Shown: positions 31,997-42,333 of the stretch, one piece after another
Layout of the letters: every line of letters begins with the position of its first letter
Position numbering within the stretch: the first letter of the stretch is position 1
Origin: Marinobacter profundi
GTDB taxonomy: Bacteria; Pseudomonadota; Gammaproteobacteria; Pseudomonadales; Oleiphilaceae
Reading direction: 5' to 3'
DNA: 64,000 bases
Assembly: GCF_002744715.1 (NCBI RefSeq)
Contig: NZ_KZ319375.1
Coordinates: 62,001 to 126,000 of the forward strand
Translations under genes and position numbers: made by a program
Notes under the pieces: model-generated
The model's database searches: none
What the model was told of the DNA's origin: nothing
The model's input: only the letters and a program-made list of their open reading frames with translations

Positions 31997-32803
31997 CTAG
32001 TAACCCGTGCTGTTGTGATCGAGCCGGAACGTAAAGCTGTCCGCCCGGCGAATGCCGGTGTCAAACGTCCCCCCGGGATACAACTCAAACCAGCGATAAC
32101 CTGGTGGAAGTGCTTCCACCGCAAAGCCGTCGGAATCCGGGGCGAACTGGATGCACGTCGAGGGCGAGGCCAACAACCGGACCCCGTTGCGCACCCGGTC
32201 CAGCTCCTGATGAACGTGCCCCCACAGCACCACACGAACCTGGGGAAAACGGTCGATGATATGCCAGAAAGCGTCTCGATTCCGTAAACCGATTTCCGCC
32301 ATCCAGCGTGCACTGACATCCACCGGATGGTGATGGAGCACTACCATGGCAGGCAATCCCGGGTTTCTGGCCAGCGTGTCCGCCAGGAAATCGAGCTCAG
32401 CGTCCGCCAGCTCGCCATGGACCTTGCCGGGTACCGACGAATCCAGCATCAGGAATTGCCAGCCGCCGAGAACGACGTGCCGGCAGGCAACATCGGAGCC
32501 GACAACCACACCGGCCATGACTGTGCGGTCATCATGGTTGCCCGGGATCCACAGCGAACGGCACGGCAGGCACGCCAGTTTGTCCCGGAACACCTGGTAG
32601 GCGGCTGCCGAGCCGTCCTGGGCGAGATCCCCGGTGGCCAGCACCAGGTCGGGCTCCGGATGACAGCGCAGCACCTCACCGATCACGGCATCCAGGCTTT
32701 CACGGGTATTTACGCCCAGCAGGGCACCGGCTGGGTCAGCCATCAGGTGCGGATCGGTGATCTGGAGCACCCTCAGGGCTCGTCGGTTATCTGTCTGGCT
32801 CAT
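31997..32803 (-). CDS. cpdA: 3',5'-cyclic-AMP phosphodiesterase
   Basis: CpdA hydrolyses cAMP to AMP and so tunes CRP/Vfr signalling. The 268-aa calcineurin-like phosphoesterase has all metal motifs in order: ITDPHL (D-x-H), GDLAQDG, PGNHDD, HHHPV and GHVHQE. Length and context match CpdA rather than other metallophosphoesterases. Confidence 0.93.
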   Translation of the reverse strand: MSQTDNRRALRVLQITDPHLMADPAGALLGVNTRESLDAVIGEVLRCHPEPDLVLATGDLAQDGSAAAYQVFRDKLACLPCRSLWIPGNHDDRTVMAGVVVGSDVACRHVVLGGWQFLMLDSSVPGKVHGELADAELDFLADTLARNPGLPAMVVLHHHPVDVSARWMAEIGLRNRDAFWHIIDRFPQVRVVLWGHVHQELDRVRNGVRLLASPSTCIQFAPDSDGFAVEALPPGYRWFELYPGGTFDTGIRRADSFTFRLDHNSTGY

Positions 32804-32913
32804 CGCGGTTTGTTGGTCAACCCGTGGGCACGCCCGTGACGGCGGTACCTGAAAAAACTGAAACTATAGATATTCTCGCAAGCGTGTCCGGTGTATCCGT
32901 CACATTCCTGAGC

Positions 32914-33399
32914 CTAGCCCATTTCGCTGCCGGTTGACCACTGCGACAGCTCGATAGGCAAATGGCCAAAATGCAGGCAGAAATCCAGCCAGTCGGCGAG
33001 GAAGCCGTTGACCTGAACCTTTTCGTCAGGATGATGCATAAACCGGTTGGGGTAGTCATTGACGGGAGCAATTTGCCGGTCCCGATAACAGCTGACGACC
33101 TCTGCCATTCCGGCATCGTGGTACACCCGCACTGTAAGCTGCGGATTGTTCAGCCACTTGCCGGCATTGTGAATCTGCTCCAGCAGCAGGGTTTCGGTGA
33201 ACCGGGCCGTCTGCAGCACCTGGATACGCACCCGGCCCAGATACAGATTTTCCCGGTGCAATTCAAACTCGCTCACCGGCTCGCCCCCGGCCTCCAGTTG
33301 ACGAAGCCGGCGTAGCCGCAGGTAATTGCCTTCACACAACGCGCCCAGACGGCGCAGGTCCGGCACGTAGCGCTTCGGCTTCATGGCCCATTCGGTCAT
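32914..33399 (-). CDS. DUF1249 (YqiB-family) protein
   Basis: A 161-aa cytoplasmic protein of unknown function with the typical MKPKRYVPDLRRLGALCEGNY opening (quoted as YVPDLRRLGALCEGNY), VYHDAGMAEV and a C-terminal LADWLDFCLHFGHL. Its ATG overlaps the nudF stop (ATGA), so it is coupled to nudF. It is known from the same cluster in many gammaproteobacteria. There is no membrane segment. Confidence 0.92.
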   Translation of the reverse strand: MTEWAMKPKRYVPDLRRLGALCEGNYLRLRRLRQLEAGGEPVSEFELHRENLYLGRVRIQVLQTARFTETLLLEQIHNAGKWLNNPQLTVRVYHDAGMAEVVSCYRDRQIAPVNDYPNRFMHHPDEKVQVNGFLADWLDFCLHFGHLPIELSQWSTGSEMG

Positions 33400-34019
33400 G
33401 GCTGCCCCCGCCCGGCGCGCAATCGCGACCGGTTAAGCTGCAGCCACTGCAAGGCAATAATGGCCGCCGCGTTGTTGATGCGACCGTCGCTGATCATGGC
33501 AATGGCCTCATCCGCAGCGACCACATGGGCCCGGATGTCCTCGTGCTCATGCTCCATGCCGAAAATTCCCCCGGCAGACTCGGTGCTGACCTCTCCCCAG
33601 AACAGGTGGATCATTTCCGTCGAACCACCCGGAGAGACCAGGTAATCACAGATTTTTTCCAGACAGGAGAAGCTCAGCCCTGCTTCTTCCTGTCCTTCGC
33701 GCTGGGCGACGTCCTCCGGCGACTCACCCTCTTCGTTCATCCCGGCAACCAGCTCCAGCAGCCAGGGCGACTGGGTGCGACCCAGCGCACCGAGGCGGAA
33801 CTGTTCCAGCAACACGACCTCGTCCCTGACCGGATCATACGGCAGTACACAGGTGGCGTCGCCGCGGATGAAAAGCTCGCGGGTGAACACTGGCATCTGA
33901 CGGCCATCAAAACGCGGGTGGGTCAGCCAGAGTTTATCCATGCGGAAAAAGCCATGAAATACGGTTTCGCGCTTCTCGACGTTGACATCACTGGCGGTGA
34001 ACTGGAACGGTCTGGTCAT
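33396..34019 (-). CDS. nudF: ADP-ribose pyrophosphatase
   Basis: This Nudix hydrolase cleaves ADP-ribose to AMP and ribose 5-phosphate. The 207-aa protein has the Nudix box G-x5-E-x7-REGQEEAGL near residues 91-113 and the downstream SPGGSTEMIHLF loop seen in ADPRase. It is the first gene of the nudF-DUF1249-cpdA-yqiA cluster and follows thiC on the same strand after about 135 bases. Confidence 0.95.
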   Translation of the reverse strand: MTRPFQFTASDVNVEKRETVFHGFFRMDKLWLTHPRFDGRQMPVFTRELFIRGDATCVLPYDPVRDEVVLLEQFRLGALGRTQSPWLLELVAGMNEEGESPEDVAQREGQEEAGLSFSCLEKICDYLVSPGGSTEMIHLFWGEVSTESAGGIFGMEHEHEDIRAHVVAADEAIAMISDGRINNAAAIIALQWLQLNRSRLRAGRGQP

Positions 34020-34153
34020 CGGTTATCCCGGTTATCTGCTGGCCTTGAACGATAGCGTCTGGTCTTGCTGTTGTGCAAGTGTCTCGCTGGTGGCGCAGGG
34101 CTGTAGCCCGGCTCCTGCACCACAGCTATCAGGCCAACCAGACAGGTCGGCAC

Positions 34154-36252
<2,099 letters not shown>

Positions 36253-36428
36253 CAAGACGCGATAACTTGATGAACTTGTCACTAAATGAGTGCGATTTGC
36301 AAGTGTAGAGATGAACGGGATTATTGTCCATAATGGCGTGCGAAAGACACCTGACGGCTGACCGTTACGCGAAGTAATTGTCTGCGCCGGTTCCCGCATC
36401 CACGCCCGATGTTAATTCAGGAGAACAC
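36253..36428. promoter_or_regulatory. Divergent promoter region between the thiC riboswitch and tolC
   Basis: Together with the riboswitch and its expression platform (36032-36149) this is a gene-free stretch of about 400 bases. It should hold the thiC promoter (minus strand) and the tolC promoter (plus strand). I find no box that can be assigned with confidence. Confidence 0.35.
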
Positions 36429-37802
36429 ATGAAGAAGACACTGCTTTCAGGACTGATCGGCCTGTTTGCCGCCCAGCCCGTATTTGCCATGGATCTGGTC
36501 GAGACCTACGAGAAAGCACTCTCCTATGACTCCGGCATTGCAGCGGCGAAAGCCAGTTACGAAGCCCAGGTTGCCGGCAGCGACGTAAGCCGCAGCGCCC
36601 TGCTGCCCCAGGTCGGTGCCTTCGGGGAAGCCAACCATACTGACGTGGACGGCCCGAACCAGGACAACTCCTACCGCACCCTGAGCTACGGCGTACAACT
36701 GACCCAACCCCTGTTCCGAGCCGATAGCTGGTTCCGCTACGACGCCAGCAAGTTCCAGACCGAGGCGGCACAAGCCCGTTACAACCTGGCTCAGCAGCAG
36801 CTGATTCTCGATGTGGCAACCGCATACTTCAACGTACTGCGCGCCGCCGACACCCTGACAACAGCCCGTGCCACCGAAGCGGCGATCCAGCGCCAGTACG
36901 AGCAAGCCCAGGAGCGCTTTGATGTTGGCCTGATTGCCATCACCGAGGTGTATGAAGCCCGCGCCAGCTACGATGACAGCAAGAGCCAGCGCATTGCCGC
37001 CGAAAGCCAGCTCGACATTGCCCGCGAGCAACTGGCCCGCCTCACCGGCGAATACACCGAGGAGCTGGCTAACCTGCGGCGCAACTTCCCGCTGGGACGA
37101 CCACAACCGATGGACCCCTCGGCCTGGGAAACCACCGCCCTGGAACAGAACTGGACCATCCAGTCTGCCATCTATGAGCTCAACACCAGTGAAGCCAATC
37201 TGAAAACCGCCAAGGCGGGCCACCTGCCGACCCTGGACCTGGGGGCTTCCTATGGCAAATCCGACGTCACCGGCATCGAGGGCCAGAACTCCCTGCAACA
37301 GGACGGCACCACCACCCAGGGCGTCATCGGCCTGACGCTTAATGTACCGCTGTACAGTGGTGGCGGGACCCAGGCGGGCGTCCGCCAGCAACGTTCGCTG
37401 GTTACCGTGGCCGAACAGACCCTGGAAACCACCCGCCGGGATGTCCGGGTGACCACCCGCAGCCTGTTCCGCACCGTCAATACCAACATTGAATCGGCCT
37501 CGGCCCTGGAACAGACCATCATTTCCCGCCGCAGTGCCCTGGATGCGACCCGCGCGGGTTACGAAGTGGGTACCCGGAATATTGTTGAAGTGCTGGATGC
37601 CGAGCGTGCCTACTATGTCGCGCTGCGTGACTATGCCAATGCCCGCTACGACTATGTAATCAACACCCTGCAACTGAAACAGGCCGCCGGTACGCTGAGC
37701 CCCCAGGACCTGATTGACCTGAACAACTGGCTGAGTGAAACGGCGCCCGGCATCGAGGCCCTGGCGGAAGAAAACCGAACCATGGCTGATCCTGCCCGGT
37801 AA
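36429..37802 (+). CDS. tolC: TolC-family outer-membrane channel
   Basis: TolC forms the trimeric outer-membrane/periplasmic tunnel used by efflux pumps and type I secretion. The 457-aa protein has a signal peptide ending at VFA (near residue 19), the opening MDLVETYEKALSYD, and two OEP repeats. Characteristic segments are RYNLAQQQLILDVATAYFNVL and the second-repeat GYEVGTRNIVEVLDAERAYY. ATG 36429 has AGGAG close upstream and starts the signal peptide; an in-frame ATG at 36378 would add 17 residues. It lies next to thiC, as in Pseudomonas. No pump genes adjoin it, so it probably serves several systems. Confidence 0.93.
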   Translation: MKKTLLSGLIGLFAAQPVFAMDLVETYEKALSYDSGIAAAKASYEAQVAGSDVSRSALLPQVGAFGEANHTDVDGPNQDNSYRTLSYGVQLTQPLFRADSWFRYDASKFQTEAAQARYNLAQQQLILDVATAYFNVLRAADTLTTARATEAAIQRQYEQAQERFDVGLIAITEVYEARASYDDSKSQRIAAESQLDIAREQLARLTGEYTEELANLRRNFPLGRPQPMDPSAWETTALEQNWTIQSAIYELNTSEANLKTAKAGHLPTLDLGASYGKSDVTGIEGQNSLQQDGTTTQGVIGLTLNVPLYSGGGTQAGVRQQRSLVTVAEQTLETTRRDVRVTTRSLFRTVNTNIESASALEQTIISRRSALDATRAGYEVGTRNIVEVLDAERAYYVALRDYANARYDYVINTLQLKQAAGTLSPQDLIDLNNWLSETAPGIEALAEENRTMADPAR

Positions 37803-37808
37803 CTGCCG

Positions 37809-37850
37809 GGCTGGCCCCCGGGCCACCACGTGGTGGCCCGGGGGCCAGCC
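37809..37850. terminator. 42-bp perfect palindrome between convergent tolC and waaA
   Basis: The left arm GGCTGGCCCCCGGGCCACCAC (37809-37829) is repeated exactly in reverse complement at 37830-37850, with no central spacer. It fills the 53-base gap between two convergent stop codons. There is no T-run on either side, so it may terminate through an unusually strong hairpin or protect both mRNA ends (inference). Confidence 0.6.
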
Positions 37851-37855
37851 ATCGG

Positions 37856-39121
37856 TCAAACCCTGGCGCTAATTCCATCGATAACGCGCTCCAGGGCGCC
37901 CCGGTTGGCATTGACCACCGCAAGGGCGTTGTTTCCCAGCGTCCCGGCAGCTGAGCGGTCGCGGAACAGGTCCGTCACTACCCTGGCCAGCTCCGTGCAG
38001 CTGGCCACCAGGGTCACCCCCCCGCCCTCGCCCAGCTGGCGATAGATCGTTTCAAAGTTGAAGATGTGCGGCCCGGACACCACGGGCATGCCCCAGGCGG
38101 CCGGCTCCAGCGGATTATGGCCGCCACGCTCGATCAGCGAGCCACCGACAAACGCCACGTCAGCCGCGCCATACAGCATCAGCAATTCGCCCATTGTGTC
38201 ACCCAGGTAAACCTGGCTCTTACCGATCCGTTCCGACTGCTGTTGCCGCGAGCGCCGCGCCAGCGTAAAACCCTGCTCTGCGACCATCCCGGCCACCTGT
38301 TCAAAGCGTTCTGGATGCCGGGGTACCAGCACCAGCAGGCTGTCCGGAAACTGTTCCAGTACCGCCGCGTGCGCGTTGAGTATCTGCAGGTCTTCACCGA
38401 TATGGGTACTGGCGGCAATCCACACCGGACGCGCAGCGCCCAGATCGCCACGAACGTTTCGCGCCGCCTGTCTGAGCTCATCCGAAATGTCGACATCGAA
38501 CTTGATGCTGCCGGTGACCGTCACGGTATCTTCACGGGCGCCGATCCGCAGAAAGCGGCCGGCGTCTTCCTCCGCCTGGGCGGCAATCCAGCTGATCGAC
38601 GCCAGCAACGGACGCGCCAGCGAGCGGACCCGCTGGTAACCCCGCGCCGAGCGCTCGGAAAGCCGGGCGTTAATAAGAAAAATGGGGACGCCGCTGTGGT
38701 GGCTGATCGAAACCATGTTCGGCCACAACTCGGTTTCCATAATCACCAGCACACGGGGCCGGAGACGGCGAACGAACCGGCGCACCGAACCCGGCGTGTC
38801 GTAGGGGGAGTAGGCATAGCGAACCTGATCACCAAAGATCGCCCGGGCCCGGGCGGACCCGGTGGCGGTCATCGCGGTCATGACAATGGGGATGCCTGGG
38901 TGACGCCGCAACAATCCCCTCACCAGGGGCGCGGCGGCAATGGTTTCGCCCACAGATACGGCGTGGACCCAGATGACCGGCTCCGGCGAGCGCGCCACAA
39001 ACCCCAGCCGCTCCTGCCAGCGGTCCCAGGCCTCGGGCTTGCTGCGGCCACTCCACCACAGGCGCAGCAGGACAAAGGGCAATGCAATCCTGAAGCAAAG
39101 AGAATATAGAAAATGCAGCAT
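37856..39121 (-). CDS. waaA: 3-deoxy-D-manno-octulosonic acid transferase WaaA (KdtA)
   Basis: WaaA adds Kdo from CMP-Kdo to lipid IVA, the first step of LPS core assembly, at the inner face of the inner membrane. The product is 421 aa with an N-terminal hydrophobic anchor, the catalytic segment HAVSVGETIAA (general base Glu near residue 61) and ETELWPNM near residue 128. A C-terminal GGSLIERGGHNPLEPAAWG motif is also visible. I chose ATG 39121 because GGAGG lies just upstream; the 35-residue extension to 39226 has no family similarity. Confidence 0.97.
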   Translation of the reverse strand: MLHFLYSLCFRIALPFVLLRLWWSGRSKPEAWDRWQERLGFVARSPEPVIWVHAVSVGETIAAAPLVRGLLRRHPGIPIVMTAMTATGSARARAIFGDQVRYAYSPYDTPGSVRRFVRRLRPRVLVIMETELWPNMVSISHHSGVPIFLINARLSERSARGYQRVRSLARPLLASISWIAAQAEEDAGRFLRIGAREDTVTVTGSIKFDVDISDELRQAARNVRGDLGAARPVWIAASTHIGEDLQILNAHAAVLEQFPDSLLVLVPRHPERFEQVAGMVAEQGFTLARRSRQQQSERIGKSQVYLGDTMGELLMLYGAADVAFVGGSLIERGGHNPLEPAAWGMPVVSGPHIFNFETIYRQLGEGGGVTLVASCTELARVVTDLFRDRSAAGTLGNNALAVVNANRGALERVIDGISARV

Positions 39122-39317
39122 GCGGCCTCCGGCTGGTCCGTCCGGCGCCATTCTACATAAATGCCCCCGCTTTGGCCCGAAACCGCCATGACTTTGATTG
39201 CCCCGGACAAATGCCGGTCGATTCATACTTTAGTCTGCGACAGCGAGCCTGTTAAACTTCCCGCCACAGTTTACCCATACTATTGATCCCAACCGGAAAG
39301 GGACGGCGGCAGTCAGC

Positions 39318-40265
39318 GTGAGCAAACACAAGTCGAGAACCCGAGAAACCCGTTACACCCGCTTCCTGCATCCCCGCTGGTGGCCCAGCTGGCTTGGCAT
39401 CGGATTCATGTGGCTGATGGCGCAACTACCCATCCGCGTGCAGTGGTGGCTGGGTAAGCTGATCGGTGAACTGGCCTACCGGCTGGTCGCGCGCCGAAGG
39501 CACATTACCGAGGTCAATATCCGGCTCTGTTTTCCGGAATTGTCCGCTGCCGAGCAGCAGGCCCTGGTGCGTAAAGCCTTTCATTCCAACGGTATCGGTA
39601 TCATGGAACTGGGGCTCGCCTGGTTCCGCAATCCCCGGCAGTTTGCCTCGATCACCCAGGTGCACGGACTGGAACACGTTGATGCTGCACTGGCCCGGGG
39701 CAAGGGTATCCTCCTGCTGGGCGGTCACTACAGCACGCTCGACCTGGGGGGCTCGCTGGTCACCGAACACATTGACGCGGATGTAATGCAGCGGGACCAC
39801 AACAACCCGCTGATCAACGCCGTGATGACCCGGGCCCGCGAGCGCCGCTACGGCATGGCCCTTGGCAGCCGTGATTTGCGGGGCCTGCTAAGGCAACTCA
39901 AGCAGAACCGCATCGTGTGGTACGCAACCGACCAGGATTATGGCCGCAAGGGCATTGTGTTTGCTCCGTTCTTCAACATTCCTACCGGCAGCATTACTGC
40001 CACGTCAAGGATTGCCGAGCGCAGCGGCTGTGCGGTGGTCCCGTTCAGTCATTTCCGCCGCGAAGACAAGCCGGGGTATGACATCTACTTCCAGGCGCCA
40101 CTGGAAAATTTCCCTTCTGGTGACGACCTGGCAGACGCCACCCTCGTCAACCAGACCATCGAGCGGGAAATCCGCCGCCATCCGGATCAGTACCTGTGGA
40201 TGCACCGGCGCTTCAAAACCCGTCCCGGCCCCGCTGATCCCGACTTCTACCGGAAGCAGGACTGA
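39318..40265 (+). CDS. lpxL: Lipid A acyltransferase, LpxL/HtrB family
   Basis: This inner-membrane enzyme transfers a secondary acyl chain from acyl-ACP to Kdo-lipid A precursor. The 315-aa protein has a single N-terminal hydrophobic helix (about residues 23-42), the catalytic H-x4-D motif GGHYSTLD near residue 134, and the DQDYGRKGIVFAPFF block. The opening RFLHPRWWPSWLGIG is typical of LpxL. The start is GTG at 39318. Its stop overlaps the next start (TGATG). It is divergent from waaA. Which acyl chain it adds cannot be told. Confidence 0.93.
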   Translation: MSKHKSRTRETRYTRFLHPRWWPSWLGIGFMWLMAQLPIRVQWWLGKLIGELAYRLVARRRHITEVNIRLCFPELSAAEQQALVRKAFHSNGIGIMELGLAWFRNPRQFASITQVHGLEHVDAALARGKGILLLGGHYSTLDLGGSLVTEHIDADVMQRDHNNPLINAVMTRARERRYGMALGSRDLRGLLRQLKQNRIVWYATDQDYGRKGIVFAPFFNIPTGSITATSRIAERSGCAVVPFSHFRREDKPGYDIYFQAPLENFPSGDDLADATLVNQTIEREIRRHPDQYLWMHRRFKTRPGPADPDFYRKQD

Positions 40266-41230
40266 TGGTGCCGGCGGCAACCGGGTCAGCCCGTGCACCG
40301 GTACTCTGGCTGCTGACGGATAACAAACCAGGGCACCGCAACCAGTTGCGCGGACTGGGCGCCCGCCTGAAGGCGCTCGCCGGTGCCAGTGTCTACTGGC
40401 TGGATGCCACCGAATACCGGATACCCCTCTGGCGCGCCCTGCTCGGCCTCGCACCAAGGCTGGAACCGAACCTGCCGGTGCCCGACCTGATCATTGCCGC
40501 CGGCTCCGGCACCCATCGCCTGCTGCTGTCCCTGCGCCGGATCGGCAACGCCCGCACCGTAGTCCTGATGAAGCCCGGTTTCCCGCTGAACTGGATTGAC
40601 GCTGCCATCGTTCCCGAGCACGACGGCATTACGGATAACACAGCAGGCAACACCAGGTTGCTGCTTACCGAAGGCATGATCAACACCCTCACTCCGCTCG
40701 CCCGCCTGACTACAAAGCAGGAAGCGCTGGCACTGATCGGCGGCCCTTCGTCGCACTATGAGTGGGACGACGACGTGGTTTTCGATCAGCTGCTGCACCT
40801 GATGCGCAGCTACCCGGACTGGCACTGGACCCTCAGCGGGTCACGGCGAACACCGGACACCCTGCGGCAACGGCTGCGCGACCTGGCGGGTGCAAGGGTC
40901 ACCGTGGCAGAGCCGGAACAGACCCATGAAGACTGGCTTGCCCATCGACTGGCGGCTTCCCGTGCGGTATGGGTAACCCCCGACAGCGCCTCGATGGTGT
41001 ACGAGGCGGTTACTTCCGGCATTCCGACCGGACTGTTTGAACTGAGCGCGAATACGGGTAGCCGGGTTGCCAGGGGGAATGCTCTGCTGCACCAGCGCGG
41101 CCGGGTCGCCCGCTGGAGCGATCACACGTCGGTGATGTCCGCAGCCACCGTGCCATCCCGCTCGCTGTGGGAAGCCGACCGCGCTGCGCGCTGGCTGCTG
41201 CAACGGTTACCGGGGCGTACCGCGCCATGA
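40265..41230 (+). CDS. ELM1-family (mitochondrial fission ELM1-like) putative glycosyltransferase
   Basis: The 321-aa protein opens with LLTDNKPGHRNQLRGLGARL and has a GGPSSHYEWDD segment and a late WVTPDSASMVYEAVTSGIPTG motif. This pattern belongs to the ELM1/DUF1022 family, whose fold resembles GT-B glycosyltransferases. Bacterial members are commonly found with LPS genes but their reaction is unknown. It overlaps lpxL at its start and the next GT4 gene at its end (ATGA), so it is inside a tightly coupled LPS operon. Confidence 0.82.
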   Translation: MVPAATGSARAPVLWLLTDNKPGHRNQLRGLGARLKALAGASVYWLDATEYRIPLWRALLGLAPRLEPNLPVPDLIIAAGSGTHRLLLSLRRIGNARTVVLMKPGFPLNWIDAAIVPEHDGITDNTAGNTRLLLTEGMINTLTPLARLTTKQEALALIGGPSSHYEWDDDVVFDQLLHLMRSYPDWHWTLSGSRRTPDTLRQRLRDLAGARVTVAEPEQTHEDWLAHRLAASRAVWVTPDSASMVYEAVTSGIPTGLFELSANTGSRVARGNALLHQRGRVARWSDHTSVMSAATVPSRSLWEADRAARWLLQRLPGRTAP

Positions 41231-42330
41231 GGATTCTCCAGGTGCTGCCCGCGTTGTTCAGCGGCGGTGTCGAGCGGGGCACCGTGGAATTTGCCGCCGA
41301 ACTGGTCAAACGAGGCCACGACTCGTTTGTGCTGTCCCGCGGCGGCCCTATGGTGGAGCAACTGGAACGCCAGGGCAGTGTTCACGTTGCCTTGCCGGTG
41401 CATCGCAAGTCACTGACCTCGCTTACCCAGATCCGCCCGGTGCGTCGACTGATCCGCCAGCTGCGCCCGGATATCATCCACGTGCGCTCCCGCATGCCGG
41501 CCTGGATTGTCTGGCTTGCCCTGCGCGGGCTTCCGGAAGCGGAGCGCCCGGTGGTGGTATCGACGTTCCACGGCATGTACTCAGTCAACCGCTACAGTGC
41601 CATCATGGCCAGGGCCAACCAGGTCATCGCCGTCTCCGAATGTGTGCGGGATTACGTGCTGAAGAATTACCAGGTTCCGCGGGAACAGCTGACGGTCATC
41701 CAGCGGGGCGTCGACGTCGATCACTTCCGCCAGCGCAAACCGGCCCCGGCCTGGAGCCGGTCCCTGCTGCAGCAATATCCGGAACTGGCCGGCAAGACCC
41801 TGATCATGATGCCGGGCCGCATCTCCCGCTGGAAAGGCCATCTGGCGTTTCTCGAAGTCATGGCGAATATCACCCGATCCCGACCGGACTGTCATGGCAT
41901 CATCGTTGGCAATGTCGAGCCCGGCAAAACCCATTTCCTCAGGGAACTGATCCGCCGTCGCAACAAACTCGGCCTGCAGAAACATGTAACCTTCCTCGGC
42001 CAGCGCAATGACATCGCGGACCTGTACCGGTTGTCCGGCGTGGTCTGCCACCTGTCCAACAAGCCGGAGCCGTTTGGCCGTACCGTCACCGAGGCGCTGG
42101 CCTCCGGCACGCCGGTAGCTGCCTTTAACCGGGGCGGCGCCGCGGAAACCCTGCGCGCCTGCTTCCCTGCCGGGCTGGTGCCGCCGGATGACATCGAGGC
42201 ATTCACCGCCACCGTACTAAAGCTGCTGGCCGTTCCGGCTCACCACATTGAAATTCCCCCGCACTTCCGCCTCGAGGCCCAGACGGAAGCCACCCTCGCG
42301 GTTTACCGTAAAGTCCTGCGACAGGATTAA
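41227..42330 (+). CDS. Family 4 glycosyltransferase, LPS core type
   Basis: The 367-aa GT-B enzyme starts MRILQVLPALFSGGVERGT, typical of GT4 transferases acting on nucleotide-sugars. It has the C-lobe segment MMPGRISRWKGHLAFL near residue 197 and the nucleotide-sugar-binding KPEPFGRTVTEALASGTPV near residue 280 (E-x7-E). Its ATG overlaps the stop of the ELM1 gene. The donor sugar is unknown. An in-frame codon at 41167 would lie inside the preceding gene and is not used. Confidence 0.9.
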   Translation: MRILQVLPALFSGGVERGTVEFAAELVKRGHDSFVLSRGGPMVEQLERQGSVHVALPVHRKSLTSLTQIRPVRRLIRQLRPDIIHVRSRMPAWIVWLALRGLPEAERPVVVSTFHGMYSVNRYSAIMARANQVIAVSECVRDYVLKNYQVPREQLTVIQRGVDVDHFRQRKPAPAWSRSLLQQYPELAGKTLIMMPGRISRWKGHLAFLEVMANITRSRPDCHGIIVGNVEPGKTHFLRELIRRRNKLGLQKHVTFLGQRNDIADLYRLSGVVCHLSNKPEPFGRTVTEALASGTPVAAFNRGGAAETLRACFPAGLVPPDDIEAFTATVLKLLAVPAHHIEIPPHFRLEAQTEATLAVYRKVLRQD

Positions 42331-42333
42331 GCG

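Noticed and set aside
36315..36345. Short inverted repeat around ATTAT...ATAAT upstream of tolC
   Set aside because: Arms of only five A/T-rich bases; expected by chance in this AT-rich promoter region.
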